NCBI GenBank assembly: GCA_930367205.1
Contig: CAKNEZ010000027.1
Span: 62,001 to 126,000, forward strand
Length of the DNA: 64,000 bases
Source of the DNA: Acanthosoma haemorrhoidale
Lineage: Eukaryota; Arthropoda; Insecta; Hemiptera; Acanthosomatidae
Direction of reading: 5' to 3'
In this document: piece after piece, positions 51,001 to 64,000 of the stretch
Numbering within the stretch: the stretch's first letter is position 1
Layout of the letters: each line of letters begins with the position of its first letter
Position numbers and translations under genes: made by a program
The notes under the pieces: model-generated
What the model was told of the DNA's origin: nothing
What the model saw: the letters and a program-made list of their open reading frames with translations, nothing else
The model's database searches: none

Positions 51001-54000
51001 CACATATTGTATCACGTGATACGATCGTATGATTAAAGTCACGAGTAAATATAACATCAAATGATGTCGAATATAATAATGCACCGTGACATGGGCACTT
51101 ATTGTATCACGTGATACGATCGTATGATTAAAGTTACGAGTGTATACACTAATAAATGATGTCGAATATGATAGTGCACCAAATCATTAGCACTTATTGT
51201 ATCATGTGATGCGATCGTATGATCAAAGTTACAAGAGAATATAACATCAAATGATGTCGATTATCATAGTGTACCGCATTATTAGCACATATTGTATCAC
51301 GTGATACGATCGTATGATCAAAGTTACGAGTGAATATAACATCAAATGATGTCGATTATGATAGTGTTCCGTATCATAAGCAACCATTGTATCACGTGAT
51401 GCGATCGTATGATTAAAGTTACAATTGAATATAACATCAAATGATGTCGATTATAATGGTATACCGCTTTATTAGCATACATTGTATCACGTGATACGAT
51501 CGCATGATTAAAGTTACGAGTGAATATAACATCAAATGATGTCGAATATGATAATGCACCGTGACATTGGCACTTATTGTTTCACGTGATACGATCTTAT
51601 GATTAAAGTTACGAGTGTATACACCATTAAATGATGTCGAATATGATAGTGCACCAAATCATTAGCACTTATTGTATCATGTGATGCAATCGTATGATTA
51701 AAGTTACAAGTGACTATAACATCAAATGATGTCGATTATAATAGTGTACTGCATTATTAGCACACATTGTATCATGTGATGCGATCGTATGATTAAAGTA
51801 ACGAGTAAATATAACATCAAATGATGTCGAATATAATAATGCACCGTTACATGGGCACTTATTGTATCACGTGATACGATCGTATGATTAAAGTTACGAG
51901 TGTATACACTAATAAATGATGTCGAATATGATAGTGCACCAAATCATTAGCACTTATTGTATCATGTGATGCGATCTTATGATCAAAGTTACAAGAGAAT
52001 GTAACATCAAAAGATGTCAATTTTGATAGTGTACCGCATCATTGGCACTCATTATATCACGTGATAGGATCGTATGATTAAAGTAACGAGTGAATATAAC
52101 ATCAAATGATGTCGAATATGATAATGCACTGTGACATTGGCACATATTGTATCACGTGATACGATCGTATGATTAAAGTCACGAGTAAATATAACATCAA
52201 ATGATGTCGAATATAATAATGCACCGTGACATGGGCACTTATTGTATCACGTGATACGATCGTATGATTAAAGTTACGAGTGTATACACTAATAAATGAT
52301 GTCGAATATGATAGTGCACCAAATCATTAGCACTTATTGTATCATGTGATGCGATCGTATGATCAAAGTTACAAGAGAATATAACATCAAATGATGTCGA
52401 TTATCATAGTGTACCGAATTATTAGCACATATTGTATCACGTGATACGATCGTATGATCAAAGTTACGAGTGAATATAACATCAAATGATGTCGATTATG
52501 ATAGTGTTCCGTATCATAAGCAATCATTGTATCACGTGATGCGATCGTATGATTAAAGTTACAATTGAATATAACATCAAATGATGTCGATTATAATGGT
52601 ATACCGCTTTATTAGCATACATTGTATCACGTGATACGATCGCATGATTAAAGTTACGAGTGAATATAACATCAAATGATGTCGAATATGATAATGCACC
52701 GTGACATTGGCACTTATTGTTTCACGTGATACGATCTTATGATTAAAGTTACGAGTGTATACACCATTAAATGATGTCGAATATGATAGTGTGTCGTAGC
52801 ATTTACACTCATTGTATCACGCGATTCGATCACATGATTAAAGTTACGAGTGAATATAACATCAAATGATGTCGAATATGATAATGAACCGTGACATTGG
52901 CACTTATTGTATCACGTGATACGATCGTATGAATAAAGTTACAGGTGAATATAACATCAAATGATGTTGATTATGATAGTGTTCCGTATCATAAGCAATC
53001 ATTGTATCACGTGATGCGATCGTATAATTAAAGTTACGAGTAAATATAACATCAAATAATGTCAAATATGAAAGTGTACCGCATCATTAGCACACATTGT
53101 ATCACGTGATACGATCGTATGATTAAAGTAACGAGTGAATATAACATCAAATGATGTCGATTATAATGGTTTACTGCTTTATTAGCACACATTCTATCAC
53201 GTGATACGATCGTATGATTAAAGTTACGAGTGAATATAACATCAAATGATGTCGAATATGATAATGCACTGTGACATTGGCACTTATTGTATCACGTGAT
53301 ACGATCGTATGATTAAAGTTACGAGTGTATACACTATTAAATGATGTCGAATATGATAGTGCACCAAATCATTAGCACTTATTGTATCATGTGATGCAAT
53401 CGTATGATTAAAGTTACAAGTGACTATAACATCAAATGATGTCGATTATAATAGTGTACTGCATTATTAGCACACATTGTATTATGTGATGCGATCGTAT
53501 GATTAAAGTAACGAGTGAATATAACATCAAATGATGTCGAATATGATAATGCACCGTGACATTGGCACATATTGTATCACGTGATACGATCGTATGATTA
53601 AAGTTACGAGTGTATACACTAATAAATGATGTCGAATATGATAGTGCACCAAATCATTAGCACTTATTGTATCATGTGATGCGATCGTATGATCAAAGTT
53701 ACAAGAGAATGTAACATCAAAAGATGTCAATTTTGATAGTGTACCGCATCATTGGCACTCATTATATCACGTGATAGGATCGTATGATTAAAGTAACGCG
53801 TGAATATAACATCAAATGATGTCGAATATGATAATGCACCGTGACATTGGCACATATTGTATCACGTGATACGATCGTATGATTAAAGTCACGAGTAAAT
53901 ATAACATCAAATGATGTCGAATATAATAATGCACCGTGACATGGGCACTTATTGTATCACGTGATACGATCGTATGATTAAAGTTACGAGTGTATACACT

Positions 54001-55029
54001 AATAAATGATGTCGAATATGATAGTGCACCAAATCATTAGCACTTATTGTATCATGTGATGCGATCGTATGATTAAAGTTACAAGTGACTATAACATCAA
54101 ATGATGTCGATTATAATAGTGTACTGCATTATTAGCACACATTGTATCACGTGATACGATCGTATGATTAAAGTTACGAGTGAATATAACATCAAATGAT
54201 GTAGAATATGATAATGCACTGTGACATTGGCACTTATTGTATCACGTGATACGATCGTATGATTAAAGTTACGAGTGTATACACTATTAAATGATGTCGA
54301 ATATGATAGTGCACCAAATCATTAGCACTTATTGTATCATGTGATGCGATCGTATGATCAAAGTTACAAGAGAATGTAACATCAAAAGATGTCAATTTTG
54401 ATAGTGTACCGCATCATTGGCACTCATTATATCACGTGATAGGATCGTATGATTAAAGTAACGAGTGAATATAACATCAAATGATGTCGAATATGATAAT
54501 GCACTGTGACATTGGCACATATTGTATCACGTGATACGATCGTATGATTAAAGTTACGAGTGTATACACTAATAAATGATGTCGAATATGATAGTGCACC
54601 AAATCATTAGCACTTATTGTATCATGTGATGCGATCGTATGATCAAAGTTACAAGAGAATATAACATCAAATGATGTCGATTATCATAGTGTACCGAATT
54701 ATTAGCACATATTGTATCACGTGATACGATCGTATGATCAAAGTTACGAGTGAATATAACATCAAATGATGTCGATTATGATAGTGTTCCGTATCATAAG
54801 CAATCATTGTATCACGTGATGCGATCGTATGATTAAAGTTACAATTGAATATAACATCAAATGATGTCGATTATAATGGTATACCGCTTTATTAGCATAC
54901 ATTGTATCACGTGATACGATCGCATGATTAAAGTTACGAGTGAATATAACATCAAATGATGTCGAATATGATAATGCACCGTGACATTGGCACTTATTGT
55001 ATCACGTGATACGATCTTATGATTAAAGT

Positions 55030-56640
55030 TACGAGTGTATACACCATTAAATGATGTCGAATATGATAGTGTGTCGTAGCATTGACACTCATTGTATCAC
55101 GCGATTCGATCACATGATTAAAGTTACGAGTGAATATAAAATCAAATAATGTCAAATATGAAAGTGTACCGTATTAATATCACACATTGTATCACGTGAT
55201 AGGATCGTATGATTAAAGTAACGAGTGAATATAACATCAAATGATGTCGAATATGATAATGCACTGTGACATTGGCACATATTGTATCACGTGATACGAT
55301 CGTATGATTAAAGTCACGAGTAAATATAACATCAAATGATGTCGAATATAATAATGCACCGTGACATGGGCACTTATTGTATCACGTGATACGATCGTAT
55401 GATTAAAGTTACGAGTGTATACACTAATAAATGATGTCGAATATGATAGTGCACCAAATCATTAGCACTTATTGTATCATGTGATGCGATCGTATGATCA
55501 AAGTTACAAGAGAATATAACATCAAATGATGTCGATTATCATAGTGTACCGCATTATTAGCACATATTGTATCACGTGATACGATCGTATGATCAAAGTT
55601 ACGAGTGAATATAACATCAAATGATGTCGATTATGATAGTGTTCCGTATCATAAGCAACCATTGTATCACGTGATGCGATCGTATGATTAAAGTTACAAT
55701 TGAATATAACATCAAATGATGTCGATTATAATGGTATACCGCTTTATTAGCATACATTGTATCACGTGATACGATCGCATGATTAAAGTTACGAGTGAAT
55801 ATAACATCAAATGATGTCGAATATGATAATGCACCGTGACATTGGCACTTATTGTTTCACGTGATACGATCTTATGATTAAAGTTACGAGTGTATACACC
55901 ATTAAATGATGTCGAATATGATAGTGTGTCGTAGCATTGACACTCATTGTATCACGCGATTCGATCACATGATTAAAGTTACGAGTGAATATAAAATCAA
56001 ATAATGTCAAATATGAAAGTGTACCGTATTAATATCACACATTGTATCACGTGATACGATCGTATGATTAAAGTTACAGGTGTATATAACATCAAATTAT
56101 GTTGATTATATTAGTGTACCGCATCATTAGCACACATTGTATCACATGATACGATCGTATGATTAAAGTAACGAGTGAATATAACATCAAATGATGTCGA
56201 ATATGATAATGCACCGTGACATTGGCACATATTGTATCACGTGATACGATCGTATGAAAAAAGTCACGAGTGAATATAACATCAAATGATGTCGATTATG
56301 ATAGTGTTTCGTATCATAAGCACTCATTGTATCACGTGATACGATCGTATGATGAAAGTTACGAGTGAATATAACATCAAATGATGTTGAATGTGATTGA
56401 ATAATGTATCATTAATACTCAAAATTTCATGTGATACGATCGTATGATTAATGTTACGAGTGTATACACCATTAAATGATGTCGAATGTGATAGTGTGTC
56501 GTAGCATTGACACTCATTGTATCACGAGATACGATCACATGATTAAAGTTACGAGTAAATATAACATCATATAATGTCAAATATGAAAGTGTACCGCATC
56601 ATTAGCACACATTGTATCACGTGATGCGATCGTATGATTA
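55030..56640. repeat. Diverged island within the satellite
   Basis: Monomers here carry changes rare or absent elsewhere: CCGTATTAATATCACAC (near 55170 and 56020), GTGTATATAACATCAAATTATG and TATATTAGTG (near 56080-56115), and CACATGATACG near 56144. A monomer with TTGAATGTGATTGAATAATG, otherwise typical of domain A, reappears near 56387. It looks less homogenised than its surroundings. Confidence 0.6.
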
Positions 56641-59600
56641 AAGTTACGAGTGAATATAACATCAAATGATGTCGAATATGATAATGCACCGTGACATTGG
56701 CACTTATTGTTTCACGTGATACGATCTTATGATTAAAGTTACGAGTGTATACACCATTAAATGATGTCGAATATGATAGTGCACCAAATCATTAGCACTT
56801 ATTGTATCATGTGATGCGATCGTATGATCAAAGTTACAAGAGAATGTAACATCAAAAGATGTCAATTTTGATAGTGTACCGCATCATTGGCACTCATTAT
56901 ATCACGTGATAGGATCGTATGATTAAAGTAACGAGTGGATATAACATCAAATGATGTCGAATATGATAATGCACCGTGACATTGGCACATATTGTATCAC
57001 GTGATACGATCGTATGATTAAAGTCACGAGTAAATATAACATCAAATGATGTCGAATATAATAATGCACCGTGACATGGGCACTTATTGTATCACGTGAT
57101 ACGATCGTATGATTAAAGTTACGAGTGTATACACTAATAAATGATGTCGAATATGATAGTGCACCAAATCATTAGCACTTATTGTATCATGTGATGCGAT
57201 CGTATGATTAAAGTTACGAGTGAATATAGCATCAAATGATGTCGAATATGATAACGAACCGTGACATTGGTACTTATTGTATCACGTGATACGATCGTAT
57301 GATCAAAGTTACAAGAGAATATAACATCAAATGATGTCGATTATCATAGTGTACCGCATTATTAGCACATATTGTATCACGTGATACGATCGTATGATTA
57401 AAGTTACGAGTGAATATAACATCAAATGATGTCGAATATGATAATGCACCGTGACATTGGCACTCATTGTATCACGTGATACGATCGTATGATTAAAGTC
57501 ACGAGTGAATATAACATCAAATGATGTCAATTATGATAGTGTTCCGTATCATAAGCACTCATTGTATCACGTGATACGATCGTATGATGAAAGTTACGAG
57601 TGAATATAACATCAAATGATGTCGATTATGATAGTGTTCCGTATCATAAGCAATCATTGTATCACGTGATGCGATCGTATGATTAAAGTTACAATTGAAT
57701 ATAACATCAAATGATGTCGATTATAATCGTATACCGCTTTATTAGCATACATTGTATCACGTGATGCGATCGTATGATTAAAGTAACGAGTAAATATAAC
57801 ATCAAATGATGTCGAATGTAATAATGCACCGTTACATGGGCACTTATTGTATCACGTGATACGATCGTATGATTAAAGTTACGAGTGTATACACTAATAA
57901 ATGATGTCGAATATGATAGTGCACCAAATCATTAGCACTTATTGTATCATGTGATGCAATCGTATGATTAAAGTTACAAGTGACTATAACATCAAATGAT
58001 GTCGATTATAATAGTGTACTGCATTATTAGCACACATTGTATCATGTGATGCGATCGTTTGATTAAAGTAACGAGTAAATATAACATCAAATGATGTCGA
58101 ATATAATAATGCACCGTTACATGGGCACTTATTGTATCACGTGATACGATCGTATGATTAAAGTTACGAGTGTATACACTAATAAATGATGTCGAATATG
58201 ATAGTGCACCAAATCATTAGCACTTATTGTATCATGTGATGCGATCGTATGATCAAAGTTACAAGAGAATGTAACATCAAAAGATGTCAATTTTGATAGT
58301 GTACCGCATCATTGGCACTCATTATATCACGTGATAGGATCGTATGATTAAAGTAACGAGTGAATATAACATCAAATGATGTCGAATATGATAATGCACT
58401 GTGACATTGGCACATATTGTATCACGTGATACGATCGTATGATTAAAGTCACGAGTAAATATAACATCAAATGATGTCGAATATAATAATGCACCGTGAC
58501 ATGGGCACTTATTGTATCACGTGATACGATCGTATGATTAAAGTTACGAGTGTATACACTAATAAATGATGTCGAATATGATAGTGCACCAAATCATTAG
58601 CACTTATTGTATCATGTGATGCGATCGTATGATCAAAGTTACAAGAGAATATAACATCAAATGATGTCGATTATCATAGTGTACCGCATTATTAGCACAT
58701 ATTGTATCACGTGATACGATCGTATGATCAAAGTTACGAGTGAATATAACATCAAATGATGTCGATTATGATAGTGTTCCGTATCATAAGCAACCATTGT
58801 ATCACGTGATGCGATCGTATGATTAAAGTTACAATTGAATATAACATCAAATGATGTCGATTATAATGGTATACCGCTTTATTAGCATACATTGTATCAC
58901 GTGATACGATCGCATGATTAAAGTTACGAGTGAATATAACATCAAATGATGTCGAATATGATAATGCACCGTGACATTGGCACTTATTGTTTCACGTGAT
59001 ACGATCTTATGATTAAAGTTACGAGTGTATACACCATTAAATGATGTCGAATATGATAGTGCACCAAATCATTAGCACACATTGTATCATGTGATGCGAT
59101 CGTATGATTAAAGTAACGAGTAAATATAACATCAAATGATGTCGAATATAATAATGCACCGTTACATGGGCACTTATTGTATCACGTGATACGATCGTAT
59201 GATTAAAGTTACGAGTGTATACACTAATAAATGATGTCAAATATGATAGTGCACCAAATCATTAGCACTTATTGTATCATGTGATGCGATCGTATGATCA
59301 AAGTTACAAGAGAATGTAACATCAAAAGATGTCAATTTTGATAGTGTACCGCATCATTGGCACTCATTATATCACGTGATAGGATCGTATGATTAAAGTA
59401 ACGAGTGAATATAACATCAAATGATGTCGAATATGATAATGCAGTGTGACATTGGCACATATTGTATCACGTGATACGATCGTATGATTAAAGTCACGAG
59501 TAAATATAACATCAAATGATGTCGAATATAATAATGCACCGTGACATGGGCACTTATTGTATCACGTGATACGATCGTATGATTAAAGTTACGAGTGTAT

Positions 59601-62600
59601 ACACTAATAAATGATGTCGAATATGATAGTGCACCAAATCATTAGCACTTATTGTATCATGTGATGCGATCGTATGATCAAAGTTACAAGAGAATATAAC
59701 ATCAAATGATGTCGATTATCATAGTACCGCATTATTAGCACATATTGTATCACGTGATACGATCGTATGATTAAAGTAACGAGTGAATATAACATCAAAT
59801 GATGTCGAATATGATAATGCACCGTGACATTGGCACATATTGTATCACGTGATACGATCGTATGATTAAAGTCACGAGTAAATATAACATCAAATGATGT
59901 CGAATATAATAATGCACCGTGACATGGGCACTTATTGTATCACGTGATACGATCGTATGATTAAAGTTACGAGTGTATACACTAATAAATGATGTCGAAT
60001 ATGATAGTGCACCAAATCATTAGCACTTATTGTATCATGTGATGCGATGGTATGATTAAAGTCACGAGTGAATATAGCATCAAATGATGTCGAATATGAT
60101 AACGAACCGTGACATTGGTACTTATTGTATCACGTGATACGATCGTATGATCAAAGTTACAAGAGAATATAACATCAAATGATGTCGATTATCATAGTGT
60201 ACCGCATTATTAGCACATATTGTATCACGTGATACGATCGCATGATTAAAGTTACGAGTGAATATAACATCAAATGATGTCGAATATGATAATGCACCGA
60301 GACATTGGCACTTATTGTTTCACGTGATACGATCTTATGATTAAAGTTACGAGTGTATACACCATTAAATGATGTCGAATATGATAGTGTGTCGTAGCAT
60401 TTACACTCATTGTATCACGTGATTCGATCACATGATTAAAGTTACGAGTGAATATAACATCAAATGATGTCGAATATGATAATGAACCGTGACATTGGCA
60501 CTTATTGTATCACGTGATACGATCGTATGAATAAAGTTACAGGTGAATATAACATCAAATGATGTTGATTATGATAGTGTTCCGTATCATAAGCAATCAT
60601 TGTATCACGTGATGCGATCGTATAATTAAAGTTACGAGTAAATATAACATCAAATAATGTCAAATATGAAAGTGTACCGCATCATTAGCACACATTGTAT
60701 CACGTGATACGATCGTATGATTAAAGTCACGAGTAAATATAACATCAAATGATGTCGAATATAATAATGCACCGTGACATGGGCACTTATTGTATCACGT
60801 GATACGATCGTATGATTAAAGTCACGAGTAAATATAACATCAAATGATGTCGAATATAATAATGCACCGTGACATGGGCACTTATTGTATCACGTGATAC
60901 GATCGTATGATTAAAGTTACGAGTGTATACACTAATAAATGATGTCGAATATGATAGTGCACCAAATCATTAGCACTTATTGTATCATGTGATGCGATCG
61001 TATGATTAAAGTCACGAGTGAATATAGCATCAAATGATGTCGAATATGATAACGAACCGTTACATTGGTACTTATTGTATCACGTGATACGATCGTATGA
61101 TTAAAGTCACGAGTAAATATAACATCAAATGATGTCGAATATAATAATGCACCGTGACATGGGCACTTATTGTATCACGTGATACGATCGTATGATTAAA
61201 GTTACGAGTGTATACACTAATAAATGATGTCGAATATGATAGTGCACCAAATCATTAGCACTTATTGTATCATGTGATGCGATCGTATGATCAAAGTTAC
61301 AAGTGAATATAACATCAAATGATGTCGATTATAATGGTTTACTGCTTTATTAGCACACATTCTATCACGTGATACGATCGTATGATTAAAGTTACGAGTG
61401 AATATAACATCAAATGATGTCGAATATGATAATGCACTGTGACATTGGCACTTATTGTATCACGTGATACGATCGTATGATTAAAGTTACGAGTGTATAC
61501 ACTATTAAATGATGTCGAATATGATAGTGCACCAAATCATTAGCACTTATTGTATCATGTGATGCAATCGTATGATTAAAGTTACAAGTGACTATAACAT
61601 CAAATGATGTCGATTATAATAGTGTACTGCATTATTAGCACACATTGTATCATGTGATGCGATCGTATGATTAAAGTAACGAGTGAATATAACATCAAAT
61701 GATGTCGAATATGATAATGCACCGTGACATTGGCACATATTGTATCACGTGATACGATCGTATGATTATAGTCACGAGTAAATATAACATCAAATGATGT
61801 CGAATATAATAATGCACCGTTACATGGGCACTTATTGTATCACGTGATACGATCGTATGATTAAAGTTACGAGTGTATACACTAATAAATGATGTCGAAT
61901 ATGATAGTGCACCAAATCATTAGCACTTATTGTATCATGTGATGCGATCGTATGATCAAAGTTACAAGAGAATGTAACATCAAAAGATGTCAATTTTGAT
62001 AGTGTACCGCATCATTGGCACTCATTATATCACGTGATAGGATCGTATGATTAAAGTAACGAGTGAATATAACATCAAATGATGTCGAATATGATAATGC
62101 ACCGTGACATTGGCACATATTGTATCACGTGATACGATCGTATGATTAAAGTCACGAGTAAATATAACATCAAATGATGTCGAATATAATAATGCACCGT
62201 GACATGGGCACTTATTGTATCACGTGATACGATCGTATGATTAAAGTTACGAGTGTATACACTAATAAATGATGTCGAATATGATAGTGCACCAAATCAT
62301 TAGCACTTATTGTATCATGTGATGCGATCGTATGATTAAAGTCACGAGTGAATATAGCATCAAATGATGTCGAATATGATAACGAACCGTGACATTGGTA
62401 CTTATTGTATCACGTGATACGATCGTATGATCAAAGTTACAAGAGAATATAACATCAAATGATGTCGATTATCATAGTGTACCGCATTATTAGCACATAT
62501 TGTATCACGTGATACGATCGTATGATTAAAGTTACGAGTGAATATAACATCAAATGATGTCGAATATGATAATGCACCGTGACATTGGCACTCATTGTAT

Positions 62601-64000
62601 CACGTGATACGATCGTATGATTAAAGTCACGAGTGAATATAACATCAAATGATGTCGATTATGATAGTGTTCCGTATCATAAGCACTCATTGTATCACGT
62701 GATACGATCGTATGATGAAAGTTACGAGTGAATATAACATCAAATGATGTCGATTATGATAGTGTTCCGTATCATAAGCAATCATTGTATCACGTGATGC
62801 GATCGTATGATTAAAGTTACAATTGAATATAACATCAAATGATGTCGATTATAATCGTATACCGCTTTATTAGCATACATTGTATCACGTGATGCGATCG
62901 TATGATTAAAGTAACGAGTAAATATAACATCAAATGATGTCGAATATAATAATGCACCGTTACATGGGCACTTATTGTATCACGTGATACGATCGTATGA
63001 TTAAAGTTACGAGTGTATACACTAATAAATGATGTCGAATATGATAGTGCACCAAATCATTAGCACTTATTGTATCATGTGATGCAATCGTATGATTAAA
63101 GTTACAAGTGACTATAACATCAAATGATGTCGATTATAATAGTGTACTGCATTATTAGCACACATTGTATCATGTGATGCGATCGTTTGATTAAAGTAAC
63201 GAGTAAATATAACATCAAATGATGTCGAATATAATAATGCACCGTTACATGGGCACTTATTGTATCACGTGATACGATCGTATGATTAAAGTTACGAGTG
63301 TATACACTAATAAATGATGTCGAATATGATAGTGCACCAAATCATTAGCACTTATTGTATCATGTGATGCGATCGTATGATCAAAGTTACAAGAGAATGT
63401 AACATCAAAAGATGTCAATTTTGATAGTGTACCGCATCATTGGCACTCATTATATCACGTGATAGGATCGTATGATTAAAGTAACGAGTGAATATAACAT
63501 CAAATGATGTCGAATATGATAATGCACTGTGACATTGGCACATATTGTATCACGTGATACGATCGTATGATTAAAGTCACGAGTAAATATAACATCAAAT
63601 GATGTCGAATATAATAATGCACCGTGACATGGGCACTTATTGTATCACGTGATACGATCGTATGATTAAAGTTACGAGTGTATACACTAATAAATGATGT
63701 CGAATATGATAGTGCACCAAATCATTAGCACTTATTGTATCATGTGATGCGATCGTATGATCAAAGTTACAAGAGAATATAACATCAAATGATGTCGATT
63801 ATCATAGTGTACCGCATTATTAGCACATATTGTATCACGTGATACGATCGTATGATCAAAGTTACGAGTGAATATAACATCAAATGATGTCGATTATGAT
63901 AGTGTTCCGTATCATAAGCAACCATTGTATCACGTGATGCGATCGTATGATTAAAGTTACAATTGAATATAACATCAAATGATGTCGATTATAATGGTAT

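Larger units (their letters stand above)
15377..64000. repeat. 95-bp satellite DNA array, about 512 monomers
   Basis: Head-to-tail monomers of 95 bp fill the rest of the window and run off its end. The core GATACGATCG recurs every 95 bp (for example 15401, 15496, 15591). The monomer is AT-rich and contains GTATCACGTGATAC overlapping ATACGATCGTAT, then ATTAAAG, a GAGTGAATATAAC segment and the hairpin ACATCAAATGATGT. Monomers differ by substitutions. The only length changes I found are five 2-bp deletions (near 30125, 33320, 37688, 48327 and 59725). There is no gene in it. Minus-strand frames of 63-98 codons arise because stops happen to be absent over two or three monomers. Confidence 0.98.
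26101..64000. repeat. Satellite domain B (distal)
   Basis: From about 26.1 kb new variants appear and then recur throughout: GTGTGTCGTAGCATT with CGATCACATG (first near 26197), AATAATGTCAAATATGAAAG (first near 26275), and CGATCTTATG. Long duplicated blocks are concentrated here. A frequent three-monomer series is a monomer with ACATGGGCAC, one with GTGTATACACTA and GCACCAAATC, and one with TTACAAGAGAA. Confidence 0.7.

Noticed and set aside
15348..59240. Many minus-strand frames of 63-98 codons with HTIVSRD- and HHLMLYSLVTLIIRS-like repeats
   Set aside because: They are translations of two or three satellite monomers. Because 95 is not a multiple of 3, the frame changes each monomer and soon reaches a stop, so these are repeat artefacts rather than genes.
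15377..64000. CRISPR-like array of short palindromic repeats
   Set aside because: The whole 95-bp monomer repeats, with no unique spacers, and the surrounding elements are eukaryotic. It is satellite DNA.

Overview
The window is eukaryotic, repetitive, non-genic DNA, most likely from an arthropod and probably an insect. The evidence is a U1 snRNA whose layout and Sm site (AATTTTTGG) look insect-like, a Jockey-type non-LTR retrotransposon, a Gypsy-type LTR-element remnant, and a very long AT-rich satellite. I cannot name the species. No single-copy host protein gene is visible.

Region 1 (1-10490, resumed at 11586-11745) is a tandem array of a 2.34-kb unit. Four units are complete within the window and a fifth is broken. 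Each complete unit carries one U1 snRNA gene on the plus strand (1270, 3611, 5955 and 8299). The copies look more than 99% identical, as expected of a homogenised multicopy RNA-gene array. Their lengths (2341, 2344, 2344, 2342) differ only because a poly-C tract is 10, 13, 13 or 11 C long; without it every unit is 2331 bp.

Region 2 (10491-15376) is where the array ends in mobile-element debris. The fifth unit is interrupted first by a 1095-bp, 5'-truncated Gypsy-type fragment on the minus strand (integrase C-terminal part, polypurine tract, 162-bp 3' LTR) lying between copies of an 8-bp direct repeat. After 160 bp more of the unit, a Jockey-like LINE begins exactly after the second nucleotide of the fifth U1 gene. 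The LINE has a 5' UTR, a complete ORF1 with zinc knuckles, and an ORF2 (endonuclease plus reverse transcriptase) that stays open until satellite DNA cuts it off.

Region 3 (about 15377-64000, continuing past the window) is roughly 512 head-to-tail copies of a 95-bp satellite monomer. Each monomer carries two overlapping perfect palindromes (GTATCACGTGATAC and ATACGATCGTAT) and a short hairpin (ACATC-AAAT-GATGT). In the monomer spacings I measured, length is kept at exactly 95 bp apart from five 2-bp deletions. Blocks of about 19 to 36 monomers recur at offsets of 1995, 3420, 9213, 10638 and 22036 bp, each a multiple of 95 (minus 2 where a deletion intervenes). This is a higher-order, segmentally duplicated array. 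Short minus-strand reading frames in it are by-products of the repeat.

The most interesting points are the U1 array with an altered stem-loop-I loop, the LINE junction inside the U1 5' end (a possible U1-targeted retrotransposon), and the dyad-rich, length-locked satellite, which is a candidate centromeric or heterochromatic array.
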